The notes beneath the pieces were generated by a model. It had not been told where the DNA came from. It was given only the letters and a program-made list of their open reading frames with translations, and made no database searches. Shown in pieces: positions 34,201-44,790 of a DNA stretch of 64,000 bases (its first letter is position 1; every line of letters starts with the position of its first letter). Made by a program: the position numbers and the translations under genes. This stretch comes from Plectosphaerella cucumerina (lineage: Eukaryota; Ascomycota; Sordariomycetes; Glomerellales; Plectosphaerellaceae), in the NCBI GenBank assembly GCA_020746995.1, contig JAGPXD010000001.1, positions 248,001 through 312,000 on the forward strand, in the 5' to 3' direction.

Positions 34201-34831
34201 GGTAGAGTTCATGTTGCCCCCCCAAACGCATGGTGCCACGGCTGAGCGATCAGCGCGTTCTTCCCACTACCCTGGTCGTTCCCTCGCCCTACCAGATGCG
34301 CTGTGCCGATGGGAGCGGAGCCCGCTCGTGATCGGGGAAGCTGCCAGATGGGCGGGCGGAGATCGGGCAAGTATTGCGGCCAGATGGAGGGTAGTGGCCA
34401 GGCCGTCGCCATTAGCGGGTAGACCAGGGCCATGCATGAGGCATGCCGGGTAGAGGTGACCTGGGTGGCAACATGGATGTCGGGCAAACAAGCTGGAGGT
34501 GGCCTGGTACCATACATGGGCATCAGCCTAGGATCTTCCACCTGTCAAGTCCAGGGGCTTCCAACATGCCTTGCCTTGTTGCAGTACACCATATGAGCCT
34601 CGAGGGAGCGTGGGGGAGATGACAAAAGCAGCTTCGTGTTCTGTCATGATGGTCTATCGCTGACTTGTCACATTTCTGTTGACACGCAACACTCGAAGGT
34701 GTCACGGCTGGCTCGCTAAAAGGGGCGCCAAGCTTGCGCACTCTCCAGTGCGGCCCGTCTTCTTCTTCTGGCTCGTAGCTCGCTCGTCATGGTCCGGGTT
34801 CTGCTCCGCCTTGCCCTCTTTGGCCGGAGCT
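31252..34831. other. 3.6 kb region without a supported gene
   Basis: It lies between the Myb/SANT-like gene (start 31251) and the end of the SCS3/FIT-like gene. Frames of up to 187 codons exist (for example 32356-32919 +) but have no domain, secretion signal or coding-like codon use and overlap other frames. A long 5' leader or distal promoter of the Myb-like gene is likely. No RNA gene was recognised. Confidence 0.45.
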
Positions 34832-35925
34832 CTAGTTGCCTGGCACACCCACCACGTCTCTGATGGCAGGCACAAATCTTGGCACGCCGTAGATGGCATA
34901 CAGTGACGCGAGAGCTGTCAGGAGGCCGGTAACCTGTCTTTGGTCAGCAAACACATCAGATAATGAGTCCTGCGGAGATGACCCACCTTCTCGAACCAGG
35001 TGTGGAAGTAGATGGCCGTCATGAGCAACATCCACCAGCTCAGGCCGACAACCACCAGGGCAAACTTGCCGCCCCATCCCAGCGTATCAGCGCCCGCGGC
35101 AGGCGTTGTCTCGGTTGTTGTGGCCGCCTCAACCTTGGCGCTCTTCAGGGCTCCGTCAGGCATGACGATGGTCCGGTCGTCCGTCTTCCCGCTGTAGCGT
35201 GCCCACACCCATCCGACCTCCTGCAGAAGGAAACCGCTTGCCAGGACGAGGAGGAAGACGTGCCCGCTTATGTCATGACCTCCCTTCCACGCACCGCCCG
35301 CAGCTTTGCACGCGACGGCACTGACAAAGTCGCCAAAATCGCTCTCGCCCTCGGCTACAGCTGTCTCAGCCAGCTCGCACTTGCCGCCGGTCCATCGGAA
35401 GCTACGATCAATAATCGCAGGCCCGAAGCACCACCTTGTGACGAGGAACCATGCCGCAGTTGCGAGACCCCATCGTGTCGCAGCGCGGCCCTCGATGGCG
35501 CCGCCGGCGCGCCTCTGCTTGAGCAGCGGGTGCGACAGAGCAAAGGCGGCGAAGGCCGTTGTAGTCCAGAACCAGCCCTTCTTCACGAAAACGACGTTGA
35601 GGATGTTGTCTTTGCGCGCAAAGTATGAAGGCGACAGCGTTGGGTCTTGGGAGTGCGCTTGCGCAACAGGGTCATACTCGGCGCGGCGAACCTGCGGCGA
35701 CAGGACGGAGAAGAGCGTGCCGAAGACGAGGAGCGCGGGGAAGATGGCGAGTACGAGTGACTCGAAAGATGTCGGGAGGAAGGGCGAGGAGCGCTTCGTG
35801 GGCGCTCGAGACCTGGAGGAGAGGTTGGGCGTCGGCGTCGAGGGTTGGCCGACTCGCTCTTCGGCGATGGCGCGACGAGTCTTGGAGCGCAGGTTGGCTG
35901 CGGGAGGCGAGTCGAGATTCTCCAT
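34832..35925 (-). CDS. SCS3: FIT/SCS3-family ER membrane protein (346 aa)
   Basis: Two exons, 35925-34987 and 34933-34832 (347 codons). The protein has an N-terminal Ser/Pro/Arg-rich cytosolic stretch, then about six hydrophobic segments (SLVLAIFPALLVFGTLFSV; FWTTTAFAAFALSH; TRWGLATAAWFLVTRWCFG; HVFLLVLASGFLLQEVG; LVVVGLSWWMLLMTAIYFHTW; LLTALASLYAIYG). The FIT signature GHDISGHVFLL, with its catalytic-type His, is present, and a second conserved His lies in IYFHTWFEK, as in FIT2/SCS3. The family acts in ER lipid metabolism and lipid droplet formation, probably as an acyl-CoA diphosphatase. The last exon is inferred from GTGGGT..GACAG ends and gives a typical FIT C-terminus. Two paralogues (SCS3, YFT2) exist in yeast, so the symbol is tentative. 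Confidence 0.85.
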
Positions 35926-36694
35926 GGCGATCAGTGGTGTATGTGAGGTAAATAGGAAAAGAAGAGAGGTGGGTGTTTCTGAACTGTGTGCAAAATGGGA
36001 GAAGCTGGACGAGACGGAATCTTGGCGGCGGTGGCGCCTCGTGGGTGAACTTGACCGTGGCAGCTCCTATGACGTTTGTGTTCTCGGAGCTTCTGTGCCT
36101 GGGTGGCGGGCAGTCATGTGGGGAAAGTGCACACCGAGGACTGAGAGGCTGACCGAGTTTCACCGAAAACACCCCACTTGCCGAGGTCCACCTAGCCTGT
36201 CACCGAGGGGCCGGAATAGGGGCATCGTGGATCTGTTGCGCCAGTCGAGCTGCTGCGCCGGTCGAGCTGCTGCGTTGGTTGACCTGTTACATCGATCGAT
36301 CTTCTCCGTCGATTGACCTGCTCCGTCGATTGACCTGCTAAGTCGATTGATCTGTTGAAGGCTGAGTACCTTAGGTACAGGAAGATGGCGGCCAAGTTTA
36401 GCTGTCACACGACACCCGCAAGGCGTCATGCGATCTTCCCAAAAGCCGGCAAGGTCAACTGCTAATGCCCTGACTTACGGTTCACAGAAGGTAGAGAAGA
36501 TCTCTTGCATCCGAGATTGGTAATTTCTTCATAAATCGTTATCAACTTTGGCCACTAGCTGGTCGACCGCCAAGTCAGAACTCCCACTATCGGGACTATC
36601 AACAACCACATCATCAGTATGAACACAAACACAGTATGCCCAGCTACCGAATACCCAACTAGCCATATGTACCGACTAGCCACTCAGTCTCTCC
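35926..36694. other. Intergenic with 17-bp minisatellite
   Basis: It holds the upstream region of the FIT/SCS3-like gene and the 3' flank of the GH55 gene. The only notable content is the tandem array at 36228-36360. Confidence 0.5.
36228..36360. repeat. Tandem 17-bp minisatellite, about 7.8 units
   Basis: Seven full units and a partial one, consensus TTGACCTGCTCCGTCGA (for example TCGAGCTGCTGCGCCGG, then TTGACCTGCTAAGTCGA). Units drift gradually along the array. It lies 300 bp upstream of the FIT/SCS3-like start. Confidence 0.85.
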
Positions 36695-39276
36695 CTACAC
36701 CGAAAAGGTCACAAGCGTAGCGCAGAAGCTGTTGCGGTTGTCGCTGTCGAGAGCGGCTGGCTCGCCTTCGATAGTGATCATGCTCACCGCAGCCTTTGTG
36801 CTGACGCCGAAGAACTGCACCGAGGTGTCACCCTCGAGGCTCGTCATGTGGTCCTGGCAGTTGTTGAGACCGACGCACTCCTGGGTATAATTGTCGAAGA
36901 AGCTGTACATGCCAGCGCCGTACAGCAGAATGTCGGTGGAGTCGATGGCGCGAAGGCCCCAGGTGCGCGGGCACCGATCGGCCTGGATGGAATGGGCGGC
37001 GCAGTAGGCGGCAAAGTCGGGGTCGTTGTATGCGGCGTTGACGGTGAAGGGAACGAGGGCGTCAGGGTTGCCCTGCATGTAGGCTGTTTCGGTTTGGATG
37101 TGGCCGAGGAAAACGTTCTTGGCGCGGTTGAACTGGTAGTTGTAGAGAACGCTGTGCTCCGAGGCGGTGCCCCAGAACCAAGCGCCCTTTGTCGACTCGA
37201 TGAGAACGCCGCGGCCGTTGTAGATGTTGATCTGCTGCCAGCCCTGGATGTCGAGCTCGTGGTCCGACACCCACCACCATACGTTCTCGAAGTAGCCCGA
37301 TGACTGCTCCGTCAGGTGCGTGAGCAGCCAGGCGCCGAGGCACTCGGGATTTGGCTGCGTCTCAACCTCGGGCGTCTTGACGCAACGGTCAGACTGCAGG
37401 TCGGTGCCAACGGTGCCACCGATACGGAAGTGAACGTCCCAGAGACCGGCGTCGCCAGGCTTGGTGCCTGCAATGTTCCACTCCATGAGGATGGCACCGG
37501 GCTGGGGGCCCTTTGTCTCGATCATGAGGTCCACCATTTCGACGTTGCCGACGTCTCCCGGCTCACCAACCCGGAACATGGGCTTGGGGTTGTTCTGGTC
37601 CTTGAAGTTGGTGTCGCCCGACGCGAGGAGGAGGGGCCATATCTCGCCGACAATCTTGATGTTCTTGGGCACCTGGATGGTGTCGGTGATGATGTATGCG
37701 CCGTGGTCAAAGTAGACGATCTGCTCGGGCGTCGCGCGGTCGAAGAGGGCCTGGATTGCGGCCGTGTCATCGGTGACGCCGTCGCCGGCACAGCCGTTGT
37801 CCTTGGCGCGGAGGAAGGCGCTGGCCGGGTACTCGGCGTACTGAGGCTTGCTACGGGTGACGAAGCGACCTTCGGAGTCGACAAGAGAGGCGGGTCGTTG
37901 GATATCGGGGATGGGACCCTGGATGGCTTGGCTAGGACCGGCACCGGTTGATGTCTTGCCCTGAGCCCAGGAGGCAATGCGAGTGTTGCCGGCGAGAATG
38001 GTAGCGTCAGTGACCTCGTGCTGAATGGCAATCGGCGTGGACGACATGTCGACGTTGTCAAGGATGAGAGAGCCGTTCGTCCAAGCCGAGGCAGGGTCGT
38101 AGGCAGTCAAGATACCGATCTGAGTGTTCGCAATGACACTGTCGAGGAGCAGCATGGAACCGACAGTTTGGGCGCCCGAAGAGCCGCCGTTGGCCATGTT
38201 GACGCCCACGCGGCAGTTGTTGATCTCGATCCCGTGGAAGGTCCAGAGCCAGTCCCAGTTGAGGAAGATGGCCGTATCTGCGTTGTTAAATACAAGGTTA
38301 CGCGTAGTGAACTGCTGGCTACCGATGAACATGCCGTATCGGCCACCGTTGAAGGTCACTGAAGCAACTGTCAGCAGAGTCCGGGCAGGTCAGCTCAGGT
38401 GAGCTTACGGTCCGTCATGAAGCCGCCTGAGCCGTTTTCGATGAAGATACCCTGCTGGGCATTGGCAGTGCCGCCGTCGGTTCGCATGTTGAAGACAATG
38501 TTCTGCAGGCTCGTGGCCTGAGCGACTTGCCAGTGGATGCCGGTGCCGGTGGTGAAGGGCTGGGCAGTCAGGTCGATTCTGAAATTCCTCGCTTGACGGA
38601 AGAAGTTGTTTTGATTTGTCCAAAGATTTTGCTATAGGCGCGAAGTCAGTAGAATTCTTCTTGTGGCCGTGTCGGGGGTCGTTGGAGTCTGTATCGCGAG
38701 TCGTTTGCCATGTGGGGCCGCGTGCTACTGCACCAACTCCCAAGACAGACTCCTGATGACTCCTGGAACAGCCTAATAGGGTAATAAAGAACTTAGGGAT
38801 AACTGTACTCCGTTGACGTAGGGATTCGCGTCGATAACGGCGATACCCTCGAAACCGGCAGATGCCTTGAGAGTGGGCGGGGAGACGACGTCGCCAACCA
38901 TGTGGGTGTAGTAGGGCGGAACCAGAGGCCGGCTGACGAGGTACTCGCCAGGTGGAAAGTAAACGATGGCTGGAGTCGACGTCCGAGAATCACAGTTGGA
39001 AAGACAGCGGTCCGGGCCTTCCGCCAAGGCTGCGTTGATTGCGTCTGTGTCGTCGGTGGTGCCATCACCGGCGGCGCCGTAGTCCTTGACGTTGCGAAAG
39101 ACCTTGTAGCCCTCAGGGGCGTAAACGGCCTTGCCCTCACGTTCAATCTGGGCGAACCACCAAGACGACGGCTGGTTGCCGCCTTCACCTGGATTCTGGC
39201 ATGTTGGAACGGCAGAGCCGAAGCCCAGGAAGCCCGTGGCCAGAAGCAGGGCGGTGATGACGGTCGCGAGGCCCAT
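36695..39276 (-). CDS. Secreted GH55 glucan 1,3-beta-glucosidase (784 aa)
   Basis: Exons 39276-38809, 38631-38409 and 38358-36695, 785 codons. A signal peptide (MGLATVITALLLATGFLGFGSA) precedes two right-handed beta-helix repeats of the pectate-lyase superfamily, each opening with the GH55 signature: VKDYGAAGDGTTDDT and AKDNGCAGDGVTDDT. The middle reads QNLWTNQNNFFRQARNFRIDL, as in other fungal GH55 enzymes, and the C-terminus has YDYQF-type cores and DNYTQECVGLNNCQD. It hydrolyses beta-1,3-glucans such as laminarin or cell-wall glucan outside the cell. Intron 1 (38808-38632) is the introner-like element; its removal is exact, phase 0, and joins NPYVNG to QNLWTNQ. Intron 2 (38408-38359, 50 nt) is ordinary. 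Confidence 0.93.
38632..38808 (-). mobile_element. Introner-like intron, copy 2 (in the GH55 gene)
   Basis: A 177-nt phase-0 intron. On the minus strand it begins GTACAGTTATCC, has branch point TACTGAC and ends GCCTATAG. Without splicing the frame ends soon after LSSLLPY, and with it the GH55 sequence continues as in the family. It matches copy 1 (1586-1767) in the first 77 nt (63 identical) and at the 3' end, whereas the middle has diverged. Arms at 38737-38773 and 38665-38700 are inverted repeats, less perfect than in copy 1. Confidence 0.88.
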
Positions 39277-42200
39277 TGTGGCGAACCAGGCGGGAGAGAT
39301 GGGCGTGGGTGGCCTTGATGACAGTCGTTTTATGTGCTGATGAGGTCAGTATTGCGGATGGCTGTGGGTGGTGATGAAGGTCCAGATGAGGAGGAGGAAG
39401 AGGAGGATTGGGATGGCAAAGATAGTAGGGAGACAAGATGATGGGAAGATGTGACGAGTAGTGGTGACTTGGGTTAGGTCAAAGGGAAAGGTTTGCACCA
39501 GGCAAATGTTTGTCCTGCAGAGGGTGGTTGCAGAGATGGCCAACACAATGGTGAAGGGATAGCCCTGTGAGAGGGGAGAGGGGGCCTTATGAAAGGGAGG
39601 ACAATGGCCAGAAGAATTGCAAATGCAACCAAGCCTATTGACCCTAGGGGAATGCCGAGCAATAAGGGGTATTCATCGTGACTTGGTGAGGTATCAAGTT
39701 GTGGACAGGAAGACCGGGAAATGTGATGGGGTTGGCTGGTGTCGCAAGGCAAACTGACAACCTGAACAAACAGGTAGGTTTAGTCCTTCAAGTTGATGGC
39801 CAGACTGCTGCCACGTAACCAAGCCAAGTCACTCGACTTGATTCAGGTCATGACTGATGCCCTCTCAGGAACCACCGACAGCCAGAGCGGCCTGGTCGAT
39901 GCCCCAGGAAGTAACATGAGGTCAGCCGCCAGCGTCATCCACCCCGGCACATGGCCGATCGATGCAGACGCCAGGAATGCGAAGACACTCGGTAAGGGAT
40001 GGTCGCACATGGGACGCACGGGGCCACGAGGCACATGGACTTACTTTCGACTCAGTCGGCTGGTATGCCGCCGACGATGGTGTCCGGGAAGCGGAGCAGC
40101 AGGTGTGCAGCGGGGGAGCGAGTGACTGCGGACAGACCAGAAAGGAGGGCAGAGAGCGAGGGCGTCGTGCGGTACAAGTAGCAAAAGAGAGACAGGTGCC
40201 AAGGATGGCGGTGGTGCTGAGAAGAAGGAAAGCCGACGAGGAGAAGAAGCTCGCATACACACCAACTGAACGCAGCCCGGCGGCTGATCTACGGCGGCAT
40301 CGTCGGTCTTATATCACGGCCGAACGTACATGCTGGGTGGCCTGCCCCTGTCGCGGGCGGAGAGGGTCGCCCATGGCGGGCTGCACGTCCGGTGCTAGCA
40401 CAGAGGTGCGCGACGGCAAGGCGGGTGGACGGACGGGGGGAGAGGTCTGTGGCGAGGCTTGACCCCGGAGGGTCGGCTCAGGCACCGGCGGCGCGATGGA
40501 ACCCTGAGAATAGGCGGCATGTGCCGAGCGAATTTCTGCTCAAGGGATAGGCGCCCAACAGGCAATGCAGTGCTCGTGAGGGCGGGCTATTGGGCGGAGC
40601 GGGCGGGTGAAGTCCCTCGGAGGGAGGGGGGACTCGGGACGAGGAGATTTCAGATGACAGGTGGCGGGGCGTCGTCCCAAGGTCGTCGAGTCAGTGAGGC
40701 GATAATGGGATGGAGTCCCGGGACTGGCGGAGGCAAGGGTATCAAAAGCGCAAAGGACGCTCCGGGCACTCCTCGTCGAACGAGTGCTCGCGATAGATGA
40801 TGGTTCGGGACGGGAGGAGGGGACTCAGGAGAGGCATCAGTCAGGGACGAACCGAACGCCTGAGGTCTGCCGACTCTGGCCCCTGGACCAGTTCCCGAAG
40901 CGGTTTAGCCGTTTCACGATCGGCCGACGGGGGGCACTTGAAAAGCTTCCGTCCGGGGAGGCATTGTGGTGGATGGGCGGAGCAGAGCAGGACTGGCTGG
41001 TGGTCAACAGGGGGGGACGATTCACCCCTGAGCCACACCACCACACTCACAGGCCAGCCCAGCCAGGCCATCTTCGTCGCAGACAACACCCCGGCCAAGC
41101 CAGTCCCGCGACCCCAGTGGCCCGCTGAGGGGATAAACTAAACTAAACAACCACTGCCGCTTACGAATAGCGCCCGGCGCATCATGCACTCATATCATCA
41201 GACGGTTCGTCCCCTCTTCATCACAGTAGACGACTTGTGACCTTCGACTCCTCCCTCGTCCGTGACCACGTCGACCAGTCCACGACAGCAAACTAACCCT
41301 CCTGACGGTCCAAAGTAGGTTGCCCGTCCGCCCCAGACGTCCTGCCGGCACCCGTCATGGCCGCTCACAGTGCGACCCAGCCGGAGCCCATTATGAGAGT
41401 CACCCGCTTCCCGGGATCAGTCACCTTCAAGTTTGGGTTAGAGGCCTAGGGGGGCCCCTCCGTATTGACTCGGTGCCCCGAAGCGAAAAGGAAAGACGAT
41501 GACCCAAAAAGGGGGCCATGGTGGTCCATCATAATCTCCGCCTGTCTTCGGCCCTTCTTTTTTCTCGACTCGACTTGAATCAAGTCAAATGCCGTCGGGT
41601 AATGCCACCGGTGAGCGGAGGAACCCCATGACAAGCCCCGGCATTCGCTCGTCCTGGCAGTGGATTCCGTGGGGATGGGGGAATCAGATTAGTGGCCTTC
41701 CCGTCCGGGATGGCTGCAGCGTCCTGTGCATCATCCATCACATGTCTCCCGGCACAACACCACCAAGCCAGTACCTCTCCATCCCCCCTCTCTCTTCCCC
41801 GCAACGCCACGCGCCCAGTTCCCGCAGCCTCGCGATCCGACTTCCACGATGATGGCTGCAACGGCGGCGCGTCTCCGGCGTCCTGGCGCATCATGCCCCG
41901 GCCCAGCGTCGCATTCTACCGGCCGTTCTACGGCGCAAGCCCATCGTCACGGGGGCGTTTTCTCCACCAGCCACAGTCACCGAGGGGTGTTGAGGGAACA
42001 TGTTTCTGTCTTGTGTGTGTGTGTATGTCGCTGTATGCGTGTGCTGTGCTTTGCTGTGTGTGTATGTGCCGCATGTCTAGTCCCAAACTCCAAGTCTCGC
42101 GCCCCCAAGTTCTAACCGTCTGTACAAAGAAAGAGGAGGCGGCTGGGCCAAAAGCGCCCGGCCTGAAATCGCTCGCTATGCAGAAATCAAGGCCCCAAGC

Positions 42201-42370
42201 CTGAGGCCATCATGTCCAGTCCTTCCAACTGCCGCCTCTCCGTGCTAGATGAACGTCCCGTCCTAAGGGATCATCCGCCCGCACACCTGAGGGCGACGCC
42301 CTCGTTGCGCCATCCCAGGAATCCCTCTTCGCTCCATGGTCCGCCGCAACCTCAACGCCCGCCATTCCAT
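39277..42370. other. 3.1 kb intergenic region
   Basis: It holds the GH55 promoter and the 3' flank of the F-box/WD40 gene. No supported gene: many short frames overlap on both strands without domains. Notable content is the GT-rich tract at 42010-42078 only. Confidence 0.45.
42010..42078. repeat. GT-rich simple repeat
   Basis: A pure (GT)n run of about 8 units at its left end grades into TGTATG/TGTGCT motifs. Low-complexity; could form Z-DNA. It lies about 300 bp downstream of the F-box/WD40 stop. Confidence 0.7.
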
Positions 42371-44790
42371 TCAAACGGCAGAGCCCTGGGTTGTGGCCGC
42401 CTCTAGCGCGAGGGCCGGCATGCTCTCCAGCGCCTCGATGCCCCGGATCTCCGCGCCAAAGTCCATGATGAGGATCTTGGGGTCCTGCCCCGTGCTCACA
42501 ATCCGACGGTAGTCGCTCTTCGCGCTCAATACCCAGCTAGCGTGCCAGCGGGGGAAGTCGATGAGTTGACGTCCCGTCTCGAGGTCGAAGACCTTGATGT
42601 CCGTGTCGTAGCTGCCGCTGACGAGACGCCCACTGACCGAGTCGACGTGCAGGCTGCGCACGAGATTATCGTGGGCCGTGATCTCCCGCACGCACTCGCC
42701 CGTGTTGGCGTCCCAGATGCGGATGACCTTGTCGTTGCCAGCCGAGGCCACGAAGCGCCCGTCCTCGGTGAACTGGCTGCACGCGAGGCCCTTGGTATGA
42801 CCGACGAACTCGCGAATGCACTTGCCCGTGTCAACGTTCCAGAGCTTGACACGGAAGTCGCCGCTGCAGCTGACGATGGTGTTGCCGCGCAGCTGGACGG
42901 CGTTGACGGGGCCGCCGTGGCCCGAGAGCTGGCGTAGCAGCCGGCCCGTGGCGCGTTCCCAAACGCAGATGCTGTGGTCCTTGGAGCACGTGACAATGTG
43001 GCGGTCGTCAAAGGCGAGGTCCAGCACGGCGGCCGAGTGGCGTCGCAGCCGTTGCAACGGACGGTAGCCGTTGGTGGCGTCGTGCACGATACACGTGCCG
43101 TCGGACGAGCCTGTAACGAGGATGCGGTCGTCGTACTGAAGGCACAGGATGGACGCGTCGTGGTACTGGTCGAACGAGGAGATGGAGGGGAAAGAGTCGA
43201 CACGCTCCTCGTCGCGCTCGTTATCGTTGCGGCACGCGTAGTGCATCGGTTGGCCGTTGGGGTCGATGAGCAGGCTTGCGTCATGCACAACGGCAGGCGG
43301 GCCGATGACGAGTCGGCATTCGAGCGTGTGCATATCCCAGATGCGGATTGTCCGGTCGCGGGAGCCGGTAACGATTTTCGACCTGGAGGAGAGATTGTCA
43401 GCATTCGGAATTGGCCCGCAGAGGTACGGACATGGACTCACTCGTCGAATTGCAAGCAGTAGATGCTGTCCTGATGGCCATTGAGGTAGATTGGCTTTGC
43501 CGAGCCAATCTTCCAGCTGTGGTCGAGCTCCTCGCGCACACGATAGAGCTCACGCCAGTTGACTTCGGGCTTCACAGCAGGGACGCCGAGAGCGGTGCCA
43601 GGGGCGACAGCCCTGCCTGTGGCGTAGGTAGTCGTCTTCGCACGAAGGAAGGACTCGCGCCAGACGTGCTGGCTGGCAACGACATCATTCCATCGCCGCG
43701 ACACGAGGCTGGCGCTGGCAAGCGCGGCACAATCGAGGCAGGACAAGATCTGGATGGCCAGCTCGACAGGCACACGAGCCACAAAGTCGACCCTACTAAT
43801 GTTGGCGTCCTGCAGTCCAGAGACATTGACGTCCTGGTCTTCGTCATCATCGACGGCAGTGTCCGTGTCGGCGGCGGCTTCATCCGGTCCCGTAACCATG
43901 ATGCCGATGCCGCTCTCACGATCGTTGGAGTTGTTCTTCCTCAGCACGCCAAAGTCGCCCAGCCAATTCCTGTTGCGCAGCGCCGGTGGCGGCGACACCT
44001 GCCTCCCCTGGTATTGGTTCTGATATTGCTGAGCGGCTGCCGCTGCTGCTTTGGCAGCGCCACCAGTATTGCGAGGAATGTAGGGGGGGGCGGCGGAAGA
44101 GCCTGGGGTCGGCAAGGCAGAGGAAGACGGGAAGGGATCCACGAAGCGAGGGCGCTCCAGCTCGGCGGCGCCATGGGAAGCACGGTGGTGGCCGAGGTGA
44201 GCGGCATGGCGAAGGCGCTGCCATGGCGAGGGCGACAGAGCATGGGAGGTGACGGGGCGTGGAAAATCGCCGCTGTTGGTTGTATTATCGGGGTGGTGGG
44301 CAACCGAGTGCCTCTTGGAGTGATGGACCATGCCCTTGAGAGACATGGACGCACGACGCATGAGGGTCTTGAAGCCGCCAGGCACCGGTGCCGCGGCACT
44401 GACGCTGCGGGAGTGACCGTGTGTATTCTTGTTCTTTGGGTTCATGTTGCTGCCGGAGGAGGGAGAGAGGGTCTGCTCGTCGTTGGGGCTGCGGACGTCA
44501 AGACCGCCCAAGTGGAGGGCGAGGGAGTCTTGGTTGACGGTCTGGGAGGCTGGGAACACGAAGGACTCGGGGCGAGGACGTCGGCCGAGAAGGGAGTGGC
44601 TCATGCTGCGAATTCGGTTCTCGTTGCGGCTGTCGACTGTGACGACGACGGTGGCTGCGGCGGCAGTGCTGGAGGAGGCGGCGTCGTCATCCAAAGCGGC
44701 CTCTTGGACGGGCGCCCAGTCCGACACCGCAAACACCCGCGACTGCATGGTTTTTGTTGTTGTCGGTCTTTGCTCAGCCATCTTGGGCAA
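42371..44790 (-). CDS. F-box/WD40-repeat protein (putative SCF ubiquitin-ligase adaptor), 786 aa
   Basis: Two exons, 44790-43442 and 43382-42371, 787 codons; the intron (GTGAGT..CTCCAG, 59 nt) sits inside the WD domain with the frame restored as FDE-SKIVTGSRD. The first 330 residues are Ser/Pro/Ala-rich and look disordered, with many possible phosphorylation sites. An F-box follows at about 334-383 (VDFVARVPVELAIQILSCLD...SRRWNDVV). About seven WD repeats occupy 430-775, with typical endings (RTIRIWD, HSICVWE, RVKLWN, KVIRIWD, DIKVFD). The F-box should bind Skp1 and the propeller a phosphorylated substrate, as in Cdc4/Fbw7/FWD-1, but the orthologue is not decided. In-frame Mets at 44781 and further downstream could be the real start. 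Confidence 0.85.

Noticed and set aside
36228..36360. CRISPR-like array
   Set aside because: Units are contiguous with no spacers and the organism is eukaryotic; it is a minisatellite.
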